DNA of 64,000 nt. Origin: Filobasidium wieringae (taxonomy: Eukaryota > Basidiomycota > Tremellomycetes > Filobasidiales > Filobasidiaceae). Numbering within the stretch: position 1 is the first letter of the stretch; each line of letters opens with the position of its first letter. Both the position numbers and the translations under genes were made by a program. Below are positions 34,602-46,698 of this stretch, piece by piece. The DNA is taken from the NCBI GenBank assembly GCA_001600055.1, contig BCIV01000006.1, forward strand, positions 930,001-994,000. Reading direction: 5' to 3'. The notes under the pieces are model-generated. The model was not told where the DNA came from. It made no database searches and worked only from the letters and a program-made list of their open reading frames with translations.

Positions 34602-37600
34602 ATGACATCCTCTCCACTATCTTCACCGACAAAATCAAACCATACCACCATCCATAGGAAAACTACCGCACGGCTTTCATCGAATTCGAATTCGAATTCT
34701 AGTTCGAATTACGGAGCAGGCGGTAGTACGTCTCGAATTCGGGAGACGAGAGGGGCCGGACGAACGCTTTTGGCTGCAACATCAATATCGCCCTCGTTGT
34801 CGTCGTCGTCCTTAGCAAGAACTTTCTTGACCCCCGTGAATCCGCTTATAACTGGAGACGGACAGAAAGCATCACGACCGATTTCGAACTCTCCATCGGA
34901 CCGCTCGGACACGCAGGAGAATAGTCGGACGACGCCTGGGTCTGGATCTGGACATTCTGGACATTCTGGACAACTCGGAAAAGGGGGGATGCAGGAATTT
35001 CAATTAGATCCGGCCCTTTTCGATCCCCTTCCCCCGGACGGACTTGGGGATGGGGACGGTGGTCAGGATGGTGGGCAGGATGACGACGATGTGAACGGGA
35101 AGAGACAGAGTACCCCGGCTAATACGGATCGACCGGAGGATGCTCCTGTGATCGATGATCCTCCCGGTGTTGTCCTGGAGTACCCTGATGAAGATCAACC
35201 GACGATCATTAATCTCAATCGGAGAGACCCAAGATCCGTCACACCCGAAACTGGTATCGTTCTGCAGTACGCTGATGAACTTGAACCGACGACCCGTAAT
35301 CCTAATCGCAAAGACCCAAGACCCGTCACTCCCACTCCTACCGGCGAAACACAAGCATCTCTTTCAAACGAACGATCTCTGAAAGAACAGACCTCGAACG
35401 AACGGAACTTGAATCCGCTGAAAAGACAAAATGAAGAGCCTGAGGAGGGGAGGAAACGACCTCGTCCTCGTGCAAGACCATCGGGCGGTCCTTTACCCCC
35501 ATCTCAAGGTCTGGGTGAAGAACACGTCCCTATGACCAACACCAGCACCAGCATCAAAGCAGCTTCTTCTTCTTCTTCTTCCGCAAAACCAACATCCAGC
35601 AGCAAACCACCCCCCGAACCATCGAGATCTAAACGGAGAAAAAGAGAACAGGGTTCGGACGAGGGGGAAGGGTATTCCTCCCCCCGCGCTAGGAAGAGGG
35701 GTTCGGTCGTTCAGAGAAACGAATCGGGGACTAGGAGGAGGGTCGCGAGAGCTGGCGCTGCGGCTGGGACTGGAGCGGGTTCGGGATCGGGATCGGGGAA
35801 TGGACAGGGGAATGGACAGAAGGGGAAGTCTAGGTATTATGAAGGCAGTTCGGAGGAGGATCTGGATCTGGATGATGAGGATGAAGAAGAGGAGGAGGTT
35901 GAAGAGGAAGGGTTGGTCGTCACTGCTCGACCTGCGATAGGGATGGCGGGGAAGAAATCTCCTCCCCGAAACGCTACTAAGATGGGCGATTCGGGTTCCA
36001 GCACGACGACCCTGACTGCCCCTGGATCGAGCGGGAAGAAGGCTAGAGGATCGAGAGCTAATGAGGTACCCGCTCAATACATTCATACGTTTACTACTGT
36101 CCTGGATTATCCAAAGGTTCTTGAGGGGGACGCAATCGGGACCGGGAATGGGAATGCGGAGAACGGGGGAAGGAGTCAGAGACAGAGTAAAGTCGATGCG
36201 TTGGGGAAGATCGAGGGGAAAGAATTGACTGGAAATGGGAATGGGAATGGCGCCGCTACCTACGCTCTCGCATCGGGTTATCCATCTAATTCAACATTCC
36301 CAGGATTACCCACGGGGATCTCGCTATTACCTCCCATCGCTCGATCTTCCGCTTCCCCACCTCCCGTACAGGAACCTTCACCGCATAACAATCCTCTCCT
36401 CAAGAAACCCCTGGTGAATCCTTCCTTGCCGCTGAACCATTGGAATATCCCTCATGCCGGTCCCCGTGAGCCTCCTTTACGGACGAAACCTAGGTTGTTT
36501 GGTGTCAAGGAATGCCCCACGTTTTATCCCACTAGGGAAGAGTGGGGGGATCCGATGGGGTTCGTCAAGAGGATAGGCGAGGTGGGAGGGGCAAAGGATT
36601 GGGGGATGGCAAAGGTTGTGCCTCCGATGGGATGGAGGATGCCTTATGTGCTTGATGAAGAGGTACGTAGTCGCTCACATCTCCGAGGACAAAGAGCGCA
36701 CTGACATGTTTCATTTCAACCCATCCCGTATAGACGTTCCGATTTCAAACACGTCTTCAACGATTAAACTCGATCGAAGCTACTTCCCGAGCGAAACTCA
36801 ACTTTTTGGATCAACTTTACATGTTTCATAAACAACAGGGCAATTCGGACGTCGCCATTCCCGTCATCGCACATCGACCGGTGGATATTTGGGCGTTGAG
36901 GACGGAGGTCAGGAAACATGGAGGGGTGGACGAGGTGAGTCTTTTTTTCGATTTAGGGGTCGACCGGTGGGACTGATCAAGAGATGAGCTGTTTTTCCCT
37001 CTCAAGATCAACGTACATAAACTTTGGGGAACCGTGGCTAGACAGCTCGATTATACTCAAGCACACGCTCCTCATTTGAAAGCGGCGTATGTCAAGATCG
37101 TACAGCCTTTCGATGAGTTTTACGCCAGCGTCAAGGGAGGTTCGGTGGTCACTGTGGTCGAGCACAAGGCCGAGGAAGGTGATTATCGCACGCATGGTCT
37201 GCGAATTGACAGGACAGGTACTGATCTTTCACCTGCGAAACAAGGTCTGGACGGGGAGAAACCTAATGGCGACGTCAAGGAAATGCGAAAGGCCGCTTCC
37301 GTCACGACCTCACCATCAAAGAGGATGAAGAAGGACGCATCACCAGCGGTATCCGATGTCAAGCGAGGTAGTTCCAGTAGTAATCGAGGACGAGCTACGG
37401 GCACTCCGACAGGCTCAGTCCGGTCGACCAGGAACGGCGCGACTGCTTCTCCGAATGCTAAATCGCTCGCATCTGCCAGTCGAGCACAGACCGAGTCTGA
37501 GGGTATGAGCGATGACGAGGGCGACCTGGAGGATGCCGATCGGGAAACAGTCGGGTCTCTGAGTAGAAAGAGCAATAACACTGGACGACAAACGACCCCT

Positions 37601-40600
37601 TCCCGCAGCGTCAAGAGGAAAAGGGTGGCAGACGCTTCGAGAGCGGATGCTCCTTCGAGTCCTCAGAAACGGCCTACCAGGAACAATCGCCCACGAAAGG
37701 ATATTCAATACGAGAAGGGCGATGTAAGTCGGACAACGCACTCGATCGCATCGTGCTTCTGCTGACCCCTGCTTCTCTAGATCTGCGAAGTCTGTATGCA
37801 AGGCAAAGATGCTGCCAAAATATTGCTCTGTGATGAATGCGAACGCGGTTTCCATACTTATTGTCTCAATCCACCTCTAACTTCGATCCCTGATACGGAC
37901 GAATGGTACTGCCCTAGCTGTCTACTTAGCACGGGAAACGACTACGGTTTCGACGAGGGAGAAGAACATTCTTTATACTCGTTTCAGCAGCGAGCCGATT
38001 CGTTCAAGCTCGATTGGTTCTCGAAAAACCCGCCCACCGAAGATCCTCAGGATCAAAGCGACTCTGCCACAGAGAGAAAACCTAACGGCGTTGGTTCGAT
38101 GATCGGAAACAACTTTGTCACTGAGCACGACGTCGAGAAGGAATTCTGGAGATTGGTTCAATCGCAGTATACCTCTGTCGAGGTGGAGTACGGGGCTGAT
38201 ATTCATTCCACGACTCATGGAAGCGTTGCTCCAACTCTCGAAACCCATCCTTTAAATCCATACTCCAAGGATGAATGGAACCTGAATAATTTGCCACTAC
38301 TATCCTTGCTCCGATACATTGAATCGGATATCTCCGGAATGACGGTACCTTGGACCTATATCGGCATGTTGTTCTCCACATTCTGTTGGCATAACGAAGA
38401 CCATCACACTTACAGCATCAATTACATGCATTGGGGCTCGACCAAGACTTGGTACACCGTGCCTGGAAGTTCGGCAGACAAGTTTGAACAGGCGATCCGT
38501 AAGGAGGCACCGGAATTATTCGATCAACAACCTTCTTTACTGTTTCAATTGGTGACATTATTGAACCCTGGACGGTTACTGGAAATGGGCGTCGACGTCA
38601 ACGCGTGTGATCAACGTCCTAATGAATTCGTCATCACATGGCCAAAGGCATACCATTGTGGATTTAATCATGGATTCAACCTGAATGAAGCCGTCAACTT
38701 TGCACTGCCGGATTGGTTGCCGACTGGAGCGGAATGTGTGGCCAATTACCAGAAGTTTGGGAAGCCGCCTGTCTTTTCTCACGAGAGGTTGCTCATCAGT
38801 ATCAGTCAACATGATGACAATGTAGATTCTGCAAGCTGGTAGGTGTGCCCGCGAAACGCTTGCGCCGTTCGACACTGATGCAAACGAGCATTCTCCATAG
38901 GCTTGAAGATGGACTCTCCGTCATGATAGAACACGAGTTGAAGAAGCGGGATGATCTGCGTGATCGAGAACCACAAATAGGCGAGACTCTGGACCAACAC
39001 GTCGAAGCCGAAGAGCAGTACATCTGTCTGCATTGCAAAGCGTTCTGCTACCTTTCGCAAGTGGTTTGCCAATGTACTTCTCAAGTAGCTTGCCCAGAAC
39101 ATGCGGACCATCTTTGCAACTGCCCTGCATCATCCAAAACTTTGCGCAAGAGATATTCGGAAAGTCAATTGATCGACATACACCTAGGAGTCCATGATCG
39201 CGCTGTCAAGCCGCAGGCGTGGGTCGAACGATTCAACAAGGCCATCGAGGACACTGATCGACCTAGTGCCAAAGTCCTCAAAGCCTTGGCAAGTGAAGGC
39301 GAGAAGGTGGCCTACAACATACCGGAGCTAGTGAATCTCAGGAGTTTCATCGGCCAGATCAACTCGTGGATGTATCGAACAAGCACCCTGCTCAATCGCA
39401 AGAAAGCCAGAAGTGGAAAACGAGCCTCCAAGCTGCGAGAAGACGATGGGGACGTTGATATGGATGACGGCCTTGAAGGCTCCTCAGCAGACAGTCCCCA
39501 GATGCATGTGGAAGACATGATCAAACAATTACTCGACTTGGCGGACATGATGCCGTTCGATGCACCGGAAATCCTTCAGCTTCGTCAACTGGAGAAAGAG
39601 ATTGGCGAATTCCGACAAGACGCAGTGAAGCTGCTAGCTCAACCGGAAAACGAGATCGATATACAATCGTGCCGGATGATGTTCTACCGTGGTGACGCGT
39701 TGAGCGTCGACTTGCCCGAAACTGATCAGCTGGACAGGATTGTACGACGCAAGAGCTGGCACACCAAGGCGACTGATCTCAGAGACGAATATCCCGATTT
39801 CCACGAGGTCGGGGATCTCCTCGATGAAGCAGTGCGGTTGGAAGTCCCAGACAGCCATGCTGATGTGAAATACTTTCAGCAAAAGCATCGTGAAGGACTT
39901 GCCTGGAAGATCCGGGCAGATGCGGTCGTCCATGCTTGCTTTAATTCTGACAGCAAGGAACGTGACATCACTTTAGACGAACTGAAGGATCTCTGCTCAC
40001 TGAGCACAAAGGTACCCATTGTCAAGGAGCTTGCTGTGAAGATCGATGATCTGAGAAGGAAGACTGAAGGCGTTAAAGCCTCTTGTGAGAGTCTCTTCCT
40101 GCCGCCTTCCAGAGGGTCTAGCAAGCATATTACTACGTTCACCAAAATGCTCAAAGCTGCTGAAAATAAGGCTCCAGGGGTCATCATTCCCGAACTCGAG
40201 CGAGTCCAACGCGTGATCGAACAGTACCAGGAATGGATGAACAGAATGGGAAAGGTGGTCGGCGAATTGAAATCGCCTACAGCAGGAATCCAAAGACTAC
40301 ACGACCAGATGTTACAACTGCTGGATCCTCCAGACGACGAGCCATGGGCCATACTCAACGACGTTCTGGACAGCGTGACGCCAGATGCTACGGCAGTCAC
40401 AAAGACGAGGTTCAACTGTGTATGCCGACGGCCAGCTCAAGCCAAGATGTACCAATGCAGAAAGTGCTTGGAGCTTTATCACACCACGTGTATCGACGCT
40501 TCGTACGTCGAAGTGGAGGGCAGCCTGTTCATCAAGTGTCCCTTCTGTCGGGGAAGGGACGTGGACGGACAGAAGCCGCAGCCTCGACCTTCCCTGCTTA

Positions 40601-43036
40601 AATTCCTGCCTTTGCTGGATTCCAGAGTCTGGAACATCGAATGCAGGTTCAGGGAGTTGGAGATGGTCAACGATCTGTTGCATTACTGCAATCGTGTCAG
40701 AGATATCATCTTGCCGAAATTGCAGCCAGAACATGGCGAGCCAACGGAAGATACGCGGTTCATTCGGCATTGGCTTCGAAAGCTCAGGGATCTTCCCGTC
40801 AATATCGAGGTCACGCTCAATGAGCAGAGCACGATCTCACTTTATCCCGCCTTGCTGACCAGGCTGAAGATCCTTCGTCGCACGAAACCTGCCTTGCCTC
40901 CTCCGTCGCTACCGGTCGCGGTCCCTGAACCCACGCCCCCGCCATTCTCATCTAAACCTCAAGATCTCCCACCCCTTATCCCTGTACCTCAAGACCGTCC
41001 GACTCTCCCGTCCATACCGATAGATCGTCCGGTCCCTTCACCTACGCCTCGAGAACGACAAGCCCTTCCTATACCTATACCATCTTCGAAACGTCCAATA
41101 CGCGTCGCTTACGACGAGGCATCTTGCCGGTTCGAATGGCCCATGTTCACGTTCAACCAGGTTCATCGTAAAACTCCTTACGTGACCTGTATATGTACTA
41201 CGCTTCCAGACAAGCACACGCCTCTCATGAACTGCAGCACCTGTCGACAGCCTTTCCATTCTTCGTGCATGAAAGTCGGTCTCAAGGATGGCAAACCAGA
41301 CGTCAAACCGGGATGGAACTGCCCATTGTGCTCGATCAATCTCGATCTAGTCTACTTCCAAGCCGATATCTTTGTCCAGCTGCCTTGTAAGTCCATCCTG
41401 TCGAGGTTCATAAAAGGGTATAAGATTGAAGTTCTTTCGATGTTACCAATACAGACCGCACCTGGGAATCTGGTTGGTTTGTTGATACACGTGGGACGTT
41501 GGAGGACGGCAACTTGGTCAGGGAATACCACCGTCCGATGCCATCTGCTCAGCCTCCACGGGATACAATCCTCCTGACCATCTATGCCTTCTACCCGGGT
41601 ACACCCAGTAAGTCGGTGAAGCTTTCTATTGGAGGAACGATCGCTGAACAAGCATTGTATGATGTACAGCGAGTATCCAGAAGAAGATTGAACAGATCGG
41701 TCCGATCGAGGAAGATATCAGGGATCACCCTTATGAGCGAGAAGGCGAGGGGTCTCGAGCGAGATCCAAGCCAGTGTTTCAGGAACCACGCTTGAAAATA
41801 CCGTCCGATATGCTCCGCGATTTCACAGTTTCGGTAAAACTGCCCGGTTCGAACGAATGGAACTCTTCTTACGGTCGGTCATATGGCGCCCCGTACGTGC
41901 CGAGACCATCACCACCACCCCTCCCACCAACAGCGCCACACCGGATCGCCTCCGTGCCGCGGCTTGAAGAGAGGAACGATGCGACGTTCGATATGATGGT
42001 GGACCCCCCCGTGATGGGACGTAAAAATGATCTCCCCGCACAGGAGTCTAGCCGGAGCAACTCCATCCCGGCTGTGACAGGGGTGACACCTGCTTCTCGA
42101 CCATCCGCTCGATCCAGTTCCTCCGCTTTGCCCGGGATCGCCAAGGTACCCCCCACGACTGCGCCTACTTTGAACCGGCTTCCTGTTCCTTCCATCTCCC
42201 CAGGTCTGTCGGTACCGGCCGTATCGGTTCAGTCCACATCGGTCCTTAAGCCGCCTGCGACAGCCGCTGTAACTAAGCCTGCTCCGGTCAAGTCTGCTCC
42301 GGCCAAGCCTGCTCCAAAGAAAAGGAGTCAAGAACCGAAAAAGCCAAGATTATCCGAGACTCTCGAATGGCAGCGAGGAGCGTCACGTATGACCTTTGCC
42401 GGTCCATCCAAACGGAAAGAGACGACAACCAAGGCCTACCAGCCTATCCCTTTTACGGAACGTGCGCCGGATTACGAGCACGAACGTAAATGGAACGGGT
42501 TCGGGTTGGGACCACCTCCCCCTGGGATCGGGAATTGGGGAAGATCGAGTTCCTCTTCCTCTGCTCAATCGGGTGTGGGGAGTGGGACGGAAGTGAGTCG
42601 GTTCCATCAGGCGGCTCAGCAGGGGTTCAAAGGGTCCGAAAGACCGAAAGGACCGCCTTTGGTCCCTGCACCAGTGTCCTGGACTCCGGCTCCGTTCCCT
42701 TCCCTCACTTCGAGCGGTTCTGCCTTTTCACGTCCTCTCGCGACTACTTCCAGTACAGCCCCCGTTCACCCTGGACGAGCCACCCTCGGGTCGAACCTCC
42801 CACCGATCCCTCCTATTCGGCCCAACATGGGAACCTCGATCGATTCGTTTGGAAGACAGACGATCATTCCTCCTCCACGGATCGTCAATTCCTTCACGGC
42901 CAAGATGGTCATACCTCCCTTTAATCCTACGGTGAGGCTCGAAGGGTCTTCTTCCGTCAGCGGATCGCCGGGTCCTTCTGCTTCTGGTACGGGGAGCGGG
43001 AACGCGATGAGTTCGAACGGGGGGCGCCATGGGTGA
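34602..43036 (+). CDS. KDM5/Jarid1-family histone H3K4 demethylase, very large
   Basis: Fe(II)/2-oxoglutarate demethylase expected to remove H3K4 methyl marks in the nucleus. Exons 34602-36662, 36734-36934, 37007-37723, 37781-38838, 38901-41386, 41455-41607, 41670-43036; 2680 aa. Order: ~630-aa low-complexity N-terminus; JmjN at about 638-687; ARID across exons 2-3; a PHD finger from 994 ([20 protein letters not shown]); JmjC with iron ligands His1197 and Glu1199 ([17 protein letters not shown]) and His1285 ([11 protein letters not shown]); C5HC2 finger ([20 protein letters not shown]); PLU-1 helical region; a second PHD ([14 protein letters not shown]) and a third ([20 protein letters not shown]); Pro-rich tail. 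The first ATG after the CT-rich leader was used. Much longer than usual KDM5 proteins; an undetected intron in exon 1 is possible. Confidence 0.93.
34681..34715. repeat. GAATTC-type repeat encoding Ser-Asn
   Basis: CGAATT units repeat three times and again after a short break, encoding Ser-Asn pairs in the disordered N-terminus of the demethylase. Confidence 0.8.
35166..35339 (+). repeat. Two tandem 29-residue repeats inside KDM5
   Basis: Two adjacent 87-nt units encode similar 29-residue segments: [14 protein letters not shown]... and [14 protein letters not shown]..., both ending DPR-x-VTP. 17 of 29 residues are identical by eye, with no gaps. Confidence 0.9.
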
Positions 43037-43394
43037 TCTGTTTGAAGGTTGAGTCATGATTTGTTGCGATGGTGTGTATGTCTTTAGTCTATCAGAGAGA
43101 GAGAGTAGCGTTTTGTATGATCACGAGTATCAGGAGATGAAACGTGTTTATGGTTGATTGTTTCATTGATTGATGATGACGTTTGGAGTGAAACTGAAAC
43201 TGAAACATTGATGGAACGCGAATCGTGATTGATCAAATCGTCAACAACAAAAACAAAAGGCTCACTTTCTCACTCGGTGACCAACACAAATCCCTCTGAT
43301 ATCTTCGATTCACTTGGTATTGGTTGCAACCCTATCGTCAACTGCTACTGCTCAAGTCGGGTCACTCTGGATACTCACCCCATTCCCCGTCGCA
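43037..43394. other. Intergenic region with short repeats
   Basis: 358 bp between KDM5 and the eIF4E-like gene, both on plus. It holds an (AG)n run near 43092-43105 and GAAACT repeated near 43190-43206. No gene was seen. Confidence 0.5.
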
Positions 43395-45652
43395 ATGAGT
43401 CAAAGGTAAGGCTAGAACAAAGCCGATCGAGGTGATCTCGAGCAAGCTAGCAATCCATTAACTCGACTTTGCATCGTAGACTACCCTTGACGGACAGTCC
43501 ATCCCGATCCAACTTTGCTCAACCTCAGAACCACACGCACGCGGGAATGGAGGAGAAAGTTCAGGATGAGAATCGATCGATCTTGAATTCCTTTACCGTA
43601 CCTACACAAGAGATGTATAGGAACAAGGGAAGCATGGGACGATCCAGTTCGATGTTGAAGAAACTACCTTCCCTACAAGAGATCGGGATGATTTATAAGG
43701 AGAATGGAGGGTCTCCCGTTGGAAAAGGTTAGCTCTGATCGTTTTGTGCACGTGCATCGAGACTAAATCAATCATCTTTAATAGTCAGCTCGAACCTCCC
43801 ATTCCCATTTATCCCCGCTGCGAACTTGAACAAGAAACCTTCACTCCAGAGACTATTGACATCCGATACGGAACTCCGGAAGCGGACCAAATCTCACCCC
43901 GATCCGTACAAGATAAACCGAGCCATCTCCCCCTTCGCGGCAGGAACGGGAACGAGTCCGACCAATTCGAACAGTCGATTGAAATTACCTCTATCTGCTC
44001 TTGCCCGAGTGGAAACGCTCTCGAACCCCGAGATGTTGGGACCGAGTAAGAGGATGGGGCTGGGACGGACTATCAGTGAAGGAAAGTCGATTGAGCAGGT
44101 TTCTCCGTTGACTGAGATGACGGATCAACCGAGTGCGAATCAAACGATCTCTACCACCTCTACCCTCCTCGTCACTCCCGAAACATCCATACCTATTCGC
44201 GACTTTGGTAAAGAAGATATCCTCGAGAAACCTGCGCTAATTAGTCAGGCGGATTTACCCGGTGGGAATTGGATCGCGGGGTACAGGGGTATCCCGACTT
44301 GGAGGGAACTTGTGAATGAGAGGAAGATCAAGGAAGAAGAGGTCGGCTGTATGAAACAAGATCCGACCCTTGGTTTGATGGAAGGAAAGAAAGAGATGGG
44401 ACAACCCGTCGTGCCTGAATTAAACTTACCTGATGACATACAACCGGAGGTAGAAACGATCTTGCCATTACAACACACTTGGTCAGTCAGGCTTCCCTCC
44501 TAGCATCATCCTCTCTTACCAGATGACTCCTTTGTAACAGGACTTTATACTTTGATACCGGCAGACCACTCACAACTCAAGACAGGCAAGAAGCCGGCCC
44601 CGCTCTGACCTTGTTCGAAATCACGCACGAACACGATAGGGGTAAAACCACCGTGGAGACGGATTTCGAAGAAAGATTGTTCGTCCTCGATGAATTCTCT
44701 ACCGTAAGCTGGAATCATTTATCGATCAAAAGAGAGATGGCTCAATTAGAGTGAGGATAGGTTCAGGGGTTCGCCAAGGCTTTTGGACTGTCATGTGATG
44801 AGAAGCGGATGATGCCGAGCGTGATGAAATATGGGTACAACTTGCATTTGTTCAAGGTGAGTGTTGTTAAGGTCTCTGTTGATAGGTTGTGAACTTATCT
44901 TGATGATGTATTCATAGAATGGGATCAGACCTGTAAGATGGAGCTTGGGAAAGTTGACCCGAATGACGCTCATGCTGACTTCATTCGTAGATGTATGAAG
45001 ATCCTGCTAACACTAAAGTAAGCGCTGTACTCCAATTTCATCTACTTCCAATCGCTTAGATATTCTGTCGGCTTAGGGAGGCCGATGGACTCTCGTCGTT
45101 CAAAACGAGCGAGGTCTGCTGGATCGGACTTGGCAATATCTAGTCTGCGCGCTCATCGGCGAACAACTGGACGAGAATGACGATATATGCAGCGCCGTCA
45201 TTTCGATCAGACCCAAGTTGGAGAGGACGCAGATCTGGGTCAGGGATAAGAACGCTTTCGATGTCGTCGAGCGGATCGGTAAGCGGTTATTGAAGCAGTT
45301 GGACTTGCTGGATGATGCTTCCGTTGTTTCGCTCGAGTTCTCGGTGAGCGCGATTGTTGGACGTTGGCAAAACGACACTAAAGCATCATCACTGCTATAG
45401 GGAAACAAAGGATCGATCAATGGCACCAAACCTCATTTCCAGATCGGAGGTGGTGGAAGGTACGGATCAAGAGCTAACAAACCCTCACGTTTGGCTCCAC
45501 CCGGTATGCCTCGCTCCAGCTCCTTTCGAGAGAGCGCCAGCAATAGCCGCGAGACGTCTCCTAGGCAGAGCACGTTCACTAATCCTTTCGCCGCACCCCT
45601 CGGGATTCACCTAGTTGAGGCAAACGGGAGTACTCTGAAAAGAAATGTATAG
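43395..45652 (+). CDS. Divergent eIF4E-family cap-binding-like protein
   Basis: Exons 43395-43405, 43480-43727, 43785-44481, 44541-44703, 44761-44856, 44918-44932, 44991-45017, 45077-45343, 45401-45652 join to 591 aa. An eIF4E core of about 200 residues begins near residue 310: LPLQHTWTLYFDT, YNLHLFKNGIRPMYEDPAN, GGRWTLVVQ, TWQYLVCALIGEQL, DDICSAVISIRPK, QIWVRD. The ~300-residue N-terminal extension and ~70-residue C-terminal extension are unrelated to eIF4E. By alignment from memory with human eIF4E, the cap-stacking Trp102 is Tyr (GIRPMYED), the Trp56 region has no Trp, and Trp73 (eIF4G contact) is Ala (TVQGFAKAF). So this is not the canonical eIF4E; it may be a 4EHP-like regulator or a protein without cap binding. 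One exon is 15 nt. Confidence 0.85.
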
Positions 45653-46360
45653 ATTCGGTTTGTAGTAGAAAGATCGTGTACCATTCCGACGTCGATAGAT
45701 TCTTGCGAGTTGTTGTGGATGTGGTAATTGATGAACCTAGCGATGACCTAAACCCATTCGTAAGGACGTGGATAAAAAGAGCCACTTCCCTCTTGCTATC
45801 GGCAGCGCAGCACTGCAAGGTGAGTTGTATCTGATACGCAACGAGACCGGAAGCCGATATGCTTCGCTGACGTCCATCCCTTCATTCCCGTCTGTCATTG
45901 CTACTACAAGGCTCATCCCCCGCACGAAGACACTATCAGACAGTCACCTAGATGGATAGCAACTCCGGTGAAAAGGCTGGAAAGGACAGCTTTCGACACT
46001 CAGTGGTTCGTGAAGGAAAAGCTCGATCGAATACCTCTGTTCCAACGGAAGACGAACACACCGGAACAGTTCTACGAGATAGATACCTTCCCGGATCCTT
46101 ACCTACAGATCATCCTCTGTTCCTACGAGATTGTCCCTGCGAAAGCCCCTTTTCCTAGGTGGCGAAGATATAAAAGGGACAATTACACAAGCAATGAACC
46201 ACTTGAACCGGGTAGCTTTGAAGTAAGAAGAAGACAAGAAGGCGACATCGTGGAAATCTGTAGCAGACAAGAAGGTCACACATCGAAAGTTTCATGGCAT
46301 ACAATTAGTAAACAGTCTGTATTGAGGCTGACTGAAGTTCACATCAGTAGTTTTGCGTAG
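45653..46360 (+). pseudogene. Unassigned two-part open region, no start codon
   Basis: Directly after the eIF4E-like stop, a frame open from about 45618 to a GTGAGT donor at 45820 joins in phase, across 45820-45910, to an open frame 45911-46360 ending TAG. The join reads LLSAAQHCK then AHPPHEDTIRQSPRW. Together they would encode about 220 aa (RFLRVVVDVVIDEP, TAFDTQWFVKEKLDRIPLFQ, EIDTFPDPYLQIILCSYEIV). There is no ATG in frame and no family was recognised. It could be a truncated gene, a remnant, or a 3' alternative part of the eIF4E-like gene. Confidence 0.3.
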
Positions 46361-46439
46361 CACAGTGGTAGTTGCACCGAGCTGTTAATCACACGACCAC
46401 ACAATATAGGGGTCCGAGGTTCGACCCCTCGCTTGAAAG
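46351..46439 (+). tRNA. tRNA-like sequence, possibly with intron or degenerate
   Basis: An A-box-like TAGCACAGTGG (46358-46368) and a B-box-like GGTTCGACCCC (46418-46428) are correctly ordered. The T arm is perfect (CGAGG 46415-46419, CCTCG 46427-46431). The acceptor stem TTTTGCG/CTTGAAA pairs at six of seven positions counting wobbles, and the D stem pairs over 3 bp. The middle 40 nt would need an intron; GTT (Asn) at CTGTTAA is the best anticodon guess, but the 3' half of that stem does not pair. No T-run terminator follows closely. It could be a decayed tRNA. Confidence 0.3.
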
Positions 46440-46698
46440 ATCTTGTCCGGTCTGCTAGATTGATCTGTCTAGTCTAATGTGTGTTCGATACGTTAATTTG
46501 CCTGGATGGTTTAACGTTGGCGAAGCAATTCCCTCGACGATCTCGATAACAGCGAGTCAGTGATAATCGTTGGTACTTTGCTGGTGCAGGCACTATCTCT
46601 GGGACACATGACAGCAAGGTCTATCTAGGCGCCGTACCTCAAACTCATTCTGCCAATGGGGTGTGTTTAGTTTCGTTCCGCTGATTGACTTACCTGGC

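Noticed and set aside
35350..36090. 197-codon minus frame inside KDM5 exon 1
   Set aside because: Complement of Ser/Arg/Glu low-complexity coding sequence; such frames stay open by composition.
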